Assembly: GCA_026413225.1 (NCBI GenBank)
Contig: CM048557.1
Location: forward strand, 43,717,371-43,781,370
DNA: 64,000 nt
Origin: Otis tarda
Lineage: Eukaryota; Chordata; Aves; Otidiformes; Otididae
Direction: 5' to 3'
The notes under the pieces are model-generated. The model worked only from the letters and a program-made list of their open reading frames with translations. It did not search any database and had not been told where the DNA came from. Shown here piece by piece: positions 59,494-64,000 of this stretch (positions within the stretch are counted from its first letter, which is position 1; the number at the start of each line of letters is the position of its first letter). The position numbers and the translations under genes are program-made.

Positions 59494-62400
59494 TATCTCC
59501 ACTGAAGTCAACACAGATCTAGAGCAAAATTTTGTAGTAGTCTGACATGAGAGAAACCATCTTTCTTTCCAATATTTGTCCCAAAACATTCACTGATGTC
59601 AAATAACTGTCAAAATGAAAGAGATAAGTAAATGATTCATCTAATCCACATAACATGTTTTCTGTTCATAGGACTTTCAGACACAAATATTTTCAAATGT
59701 GTTATGTATTTGAAAGTTTTTGGTGATGCCTTGTTATTTTTTCTTTATTATTTGAAAGCACCTAATAATACATTTCTTTATATTTGTTTTCTACTAAATT
59801 CTGTCATGCAGACAACTGTTAAAAAAAGTTACAAGTATGGTTTCCATTTCCTAACTACACAATACCAAGTCACATCCAAAATTACTATTTCTGCTTCAAT
59901 ATATGTTTCACATATGTATGAATACTTGAACAGGCAACTTTGAAATTCGTTTTCAAGAACAGTGGAGTCACTAAAACTCATCTGTATAAATACTAGTGGT
60001 AATCAATGAAAAAGAGAAAGCAGATATAAATGTAAACAACTTATAAATATGAGGAAATATCAGACAAAATTTTATTTCTAGTCATAGTTCTAATTTTGCA
60101 ATAGCACTCTTGGTTGCATGCATTTTTTGAGGTGTTAAAATGTGAGGCAAATTATATGTTAGTGCATGTAGTTCAGAACTTATCAACCTCCTGAAAATGT
60201 CAGTTTTATGCTAGCAACCCAGTAGGAACAAAATTTTTAATTTTTTTTTTTTTCTGAAAAGTCAAGCTACTCAGTGCTATAGGACTACATCAGAACATAA
60301 CCTGGAGCCATCAGACAGACCACAGTAACATCCTCCAGTTATCAGTCAGGCTTGCTTGACTGATCCCTCAAACAACATTAGCTTTCTCGTGTCTTCATAC
60401 AACTCCCTGTAATTCTCTTCCTTTCTCTCACCAACTCCACCTGTGAGCTGCTGCACAAGTATTAATTTTCCAACAATTAAACATTATTAAGTTCTGATTT
60501 TTGTACATTTGCTTAAGCCAAAACATCTGCCGCTAGAACACAAAGGATAAGCTCTATCTGGAAAAGCACTTCACTATTTTTAATTTTAAAGTAACATATA
60601 CAACAATGCATTGTCCTACCTATCATGATCCCGCACACCCTTTGGTACATCTGATGGATAAAAATGACATTACAGTCTGCACTACACTTAAGACCCAAAA
60701 AAGGGCCCAAAATAAGCAAAACCAATTCTTTATCCAGACTAAGACACTTTTCTCCTCACTTCCCAGTAAAGAAAGATCATCTAGGTTTCTTAATTAAAAA
60801 GTAGACTTTCTACGTCTTGACTGTATCTGTACCAGAAAACTCTTGCTTGCTACTGCTCTCCCTGCTCATACATAGGCACACACATAAACCCTTACCAAAT
60901 TCTGTAAAACTTGTATTTAGAAGGACAAGAACAGAGATTCAGTACCTTATTTAATCTGCAAATGGATAAATTAATCATAAGAGCTACTGATAAATAAAAC
61001 AGCTATCAGATTCTCTGTTATACTGAGACATTAAAAGTTTGATATAAGTTTTAAAGTCTTTCATCAGAAACTATACCAATAGGTCTTGTAATTGAGAAAA
61101 GAGTTGTATTTCAAAGAATGAGATTCGTAGAGCTAAAACAATAGAACATAGTTATCTCCATCTAATTAGCTCCCTCACATGAATTTCTTAAACTAATGAT
61201 CTTTTGTGTTCTAAGAGACAACAGAATAAAATTATTTTCAAATGTACATTTAGCAAAAACCACTCCACTAAGCATTTGGCTTGTCTATAGTTCATAAACA
61301 TGTATTTTATATCTATCTATACATATTGCTCCTGCCTTGATGTGAGGAGAAAAACAAATCTAGCATTGTTACTGTAGAATAATAGAAAATTACTAAACAC
61401 AGAAACAGATATTGCAAAATGTCACAAAAGAGCCAAATAATTTTCAAGGCTTTCAAAATAATCTCTGACAGGAGCTTTTTTTTTCTCTCCAATTATTTTA
61501 TCAAAAACATACACATACACACACAAAAAAACCAATCAATGAAGCAAAGATGCTAAGCCAACAGTCCACTAGATGTGAGCCTTTGGCATCTTCCCTAAAC
61601 TTCTTTAGAATGCAAACTTAGATCAAATGAGATTCTACTAGTTTGAAAAGGCCACAGGACTCTTTCCACCAAACAAACACCTCATATAAAAAAGGCAGGA
61701 AACTCAAAACATAGTAAGAACTAACCAACAAATGGTGCTTCGATATATCCTTTCACCTAACCATAAGGAAAAAAAACACCCTAAAACCACCAAAACTGTA
61801 ATAGCTAGAAGTGATTAAGAAATGACAGATTATCAATATCATGTTGGAAAAAAGTAGGTGTGCTGCAGTCCCTAGAGGCACTGCAACAAAGGAATAAAGT
61901 AAAGGAAAATATATTACAAAACATTCTAAATCCAAAGTTGAGAATTAAAACAATGTTTCATTTGAACTTCTCCAAGGTCATCAAAGAATTAATCTGCTAT
62001 AGTAAATTTGGACCATTACCAAATGAAAGGAAGTGGCATCATATTAGGAACATAGAATGGAATGACAGATGAGATCAAAGGATATTCTATTCTTGGTTTT
62101 GTCATTGACTTTCAAAAGGTAAGTATTTTCAAGTACTAACGTCTGCTAAGATCAGCAGAAAAGTTACTGCAAAATATGTGTAATATCTCTGAATACATCT
62201 GCATCAATAAAACACAGAAAAAAAACTATCACTTGGGCGCTGCCCACTTCTGCAAAGAGTTGCAGCTAACTCAATGGAAGAGCTGACTTAACTTCACTTG
62301 AAGTTTCTTCAAAGGAAGAAATTTGGTTAATGGCTTTTTTACTTGCTTCAGCCTCTTGGTTTCACCATGATCCATAATCTGATTTGTCCTGCACACCTAC

Positions 62401-64000
62401 TGTTCTTTCATTTTTTCCTGCTTTCTTCTTTAACTCCAGTGTTTATGGACTCAGATTTCACATAGTAATAGTTCCTAATTCTTACTATTTTTTTTTAAAT
62501 GGTTACAACTTCACAAACATCCTTGTACACTCTTTAATGCTTTCCATTTCTGGATCTCAGATCTGATTAGCATTTTCACTACCAAAAGTATGACAAAACC
62601 AGTAAAATATGGGATAGAAATGGGGAAATCTGTCTTAATATTCTGAGAGTCCACTGTATGACTGGTTTCTATCAGAAAGCTGAAAGTACATCTGTTGATT
62701 GCCAGTTTAGCAGAACAGCTGTGCAATTAATGCTTTTTATGATATATGATGCGTGTCATGTCCTAAATAATGAATGATTCTAAGGGTATGTACTAAGTTC
62801 TTTCAACCAAGACTGAAGGCACGAGGATGTGTAGGATGACAACCTCAAGGGCATCAAAGACATGAAAAGTAAATCACTGATGCTACATTTATGCTACGGA
62901 AGAACATGAATCCTGGTTTAGTACAAAGAGGAAAACAGGAAGAGGTAAAACCAAAAGCTTGACAGCTATAGGTGAGTTACACAACCTGCCAAAATTAAGT
63001 CACTAAAGCACATCCCATGAGGACCACATGACAGCAAAATAAGACAGATTTTTTTCTTTTAAATTTTATCTTGTATTTGTTTTGCTTGTACCCTGTTTCT
63101 GATCCCTTAATTTTCATCTTTTTGTGTAAATCTTGTTTCAATAGCAAGCTCTCAGTGGCACTGGCTGGCTAAGAGAGGACCCTTGAAACTACCAGGTGTA
63201 TTGTTTCTATGTCAATCAGTATATTGCATATTATGAAGGCACACAGAAGGCTTGCCTGAGCAAGCTACAGGTGCTGAGGAGTACCTACAGCACCTCAGCA
63301 GCAGTTAATGTGGATGGAGACTGCCTTACTGTCTTCTGGTGTTGGGCAATGACCACAGACAGATGGCCTCCTTCTGCAAAATGTAAGCTGCAGAAAAGTG
63401 CATCTCAAGGTCTTAGGCAAACCCCAGAATGTGATTTAAACAGAAGCAAAAAATACATCCACAATGAGCTCACACATTGGCTAACTGGAACTGGAATCTC
63501 AAGTCATAATTGACTACTTCAAGCATATTTCAGAGACCACAGCTGTCCTCATCATTTGTTTGGGGCTGCTTAATCTCCTGGTGAAGCTTTTCTACCTACA
63601 CGACAGACCTAGAGCAGAGTATGGGAATTATTGGCATTACTGGCATTACATGTAACATGGCATGAAAATTTTTTTCCTCCTTATGGCACACTTCTGCAAT
63701 CTGGCTTGCTTTTCATGTATGGTAACACTCACTTATGAATTGATATGAAAACTAAAAAGCATAGAAAAGTAAAAAGACATTCAAGAAATCAGAAACACAA
63801 CTATTCTTTTTCCATCTCAATAGCCAACACTAAAAAAAACTTCATTTGAACAAATTTTCCAGGTCACTTAATAATTTATACTCACATAGCACAAATATTC
63901 AGAAAAGAAAATAGGGACAGATAAAAAGACAAAATATAAAACCATGAAGTTACTTAGCTGACAGAGAGAATATGGAACACCTTATTTTATTATTTTTGTT
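59494..64000. other. Unique AT-rich sequence to the end of the window
   Basis: The ORFs, at most about 105 codons (63196-63513), have no recognisable motif. A good donor consensus (CAAAAG|GTAAGTATTTTC) lies at about 62117 on the plus strand, but no convincing acceptor and open frame precede it. No CR1 or LTR sequence was recognised. Confidence 0.55.

Noticed and set aside
62041-62116. Plus-strand exon ending at a strong donor CAAAAG|GTAAGTATTTTC
   Set aside because: The open frame before the donor is about 20 codons, and the only AG that would start it lacks a pyrimidine tract.

Overview
The window looks like AT-rich nuclear DNA from a bird, from a large gene-poor intergenic or intronic region. 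The strongest clue is a set of CR1 LINE fragments. Several end in the avian-type 3' octamer ATTCTATG, and one copy carries four perfect units. They share a C-terminal ORF2 segment containing [10 protein letters not shown]-like residues. There are also two copies of a GC-rich LTR of about 1.13 kb. I see no complete protein-coding gene, rRNA, tRNA or CRISPR array. The long ORFs fall in CR1 or LTR sequence or look like chance.

Layout. 1-22 kb: mostly unique AT-rich sequence, with a CpG-richer island-like stretch near 9.35-9.78 kb. The best host-gene signal in the window is a candidate 84-nt minus-strand exon at 18417-18500, with good splice sites on both sides and one open frame. 22.07-22.68 kb: a fairly intact CR1 3' end on the plus strand. 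23-41 kb: unique AT-rich sequence with small duplications, two perfect 11-bp-stem hairpins and weak minus-strand exon candidates at 24977-25017 and 27486-27543. These are phase-compatible with the 18417-18500 exon. 41.7-43.9 kb: two more CR1 3' ends in the same orientation, 1.2 kb apart. 49.0-59.5 kb: two solo-type LTRs in inverted orientation about 8.2 kb apart. Between them lie a CR1 reverse-transcriptase fragment (minus strand), a CR1 3' end (plus strand) and an older CR1-like remnant. 59.5-64 kb: unique AT-rich sequence.

Nothing here forms an operon or a multi-gene system. The working picture is a long intron or gene desert, possibly within a minus-strand gene, shaped by CR1 retroposition and by two insertions of one endogenous retrovirus family that now survive as solo LTRs. 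All repeat and exon calls come from reading the sequence by eye. No database search was possible, so family and species names are left open.
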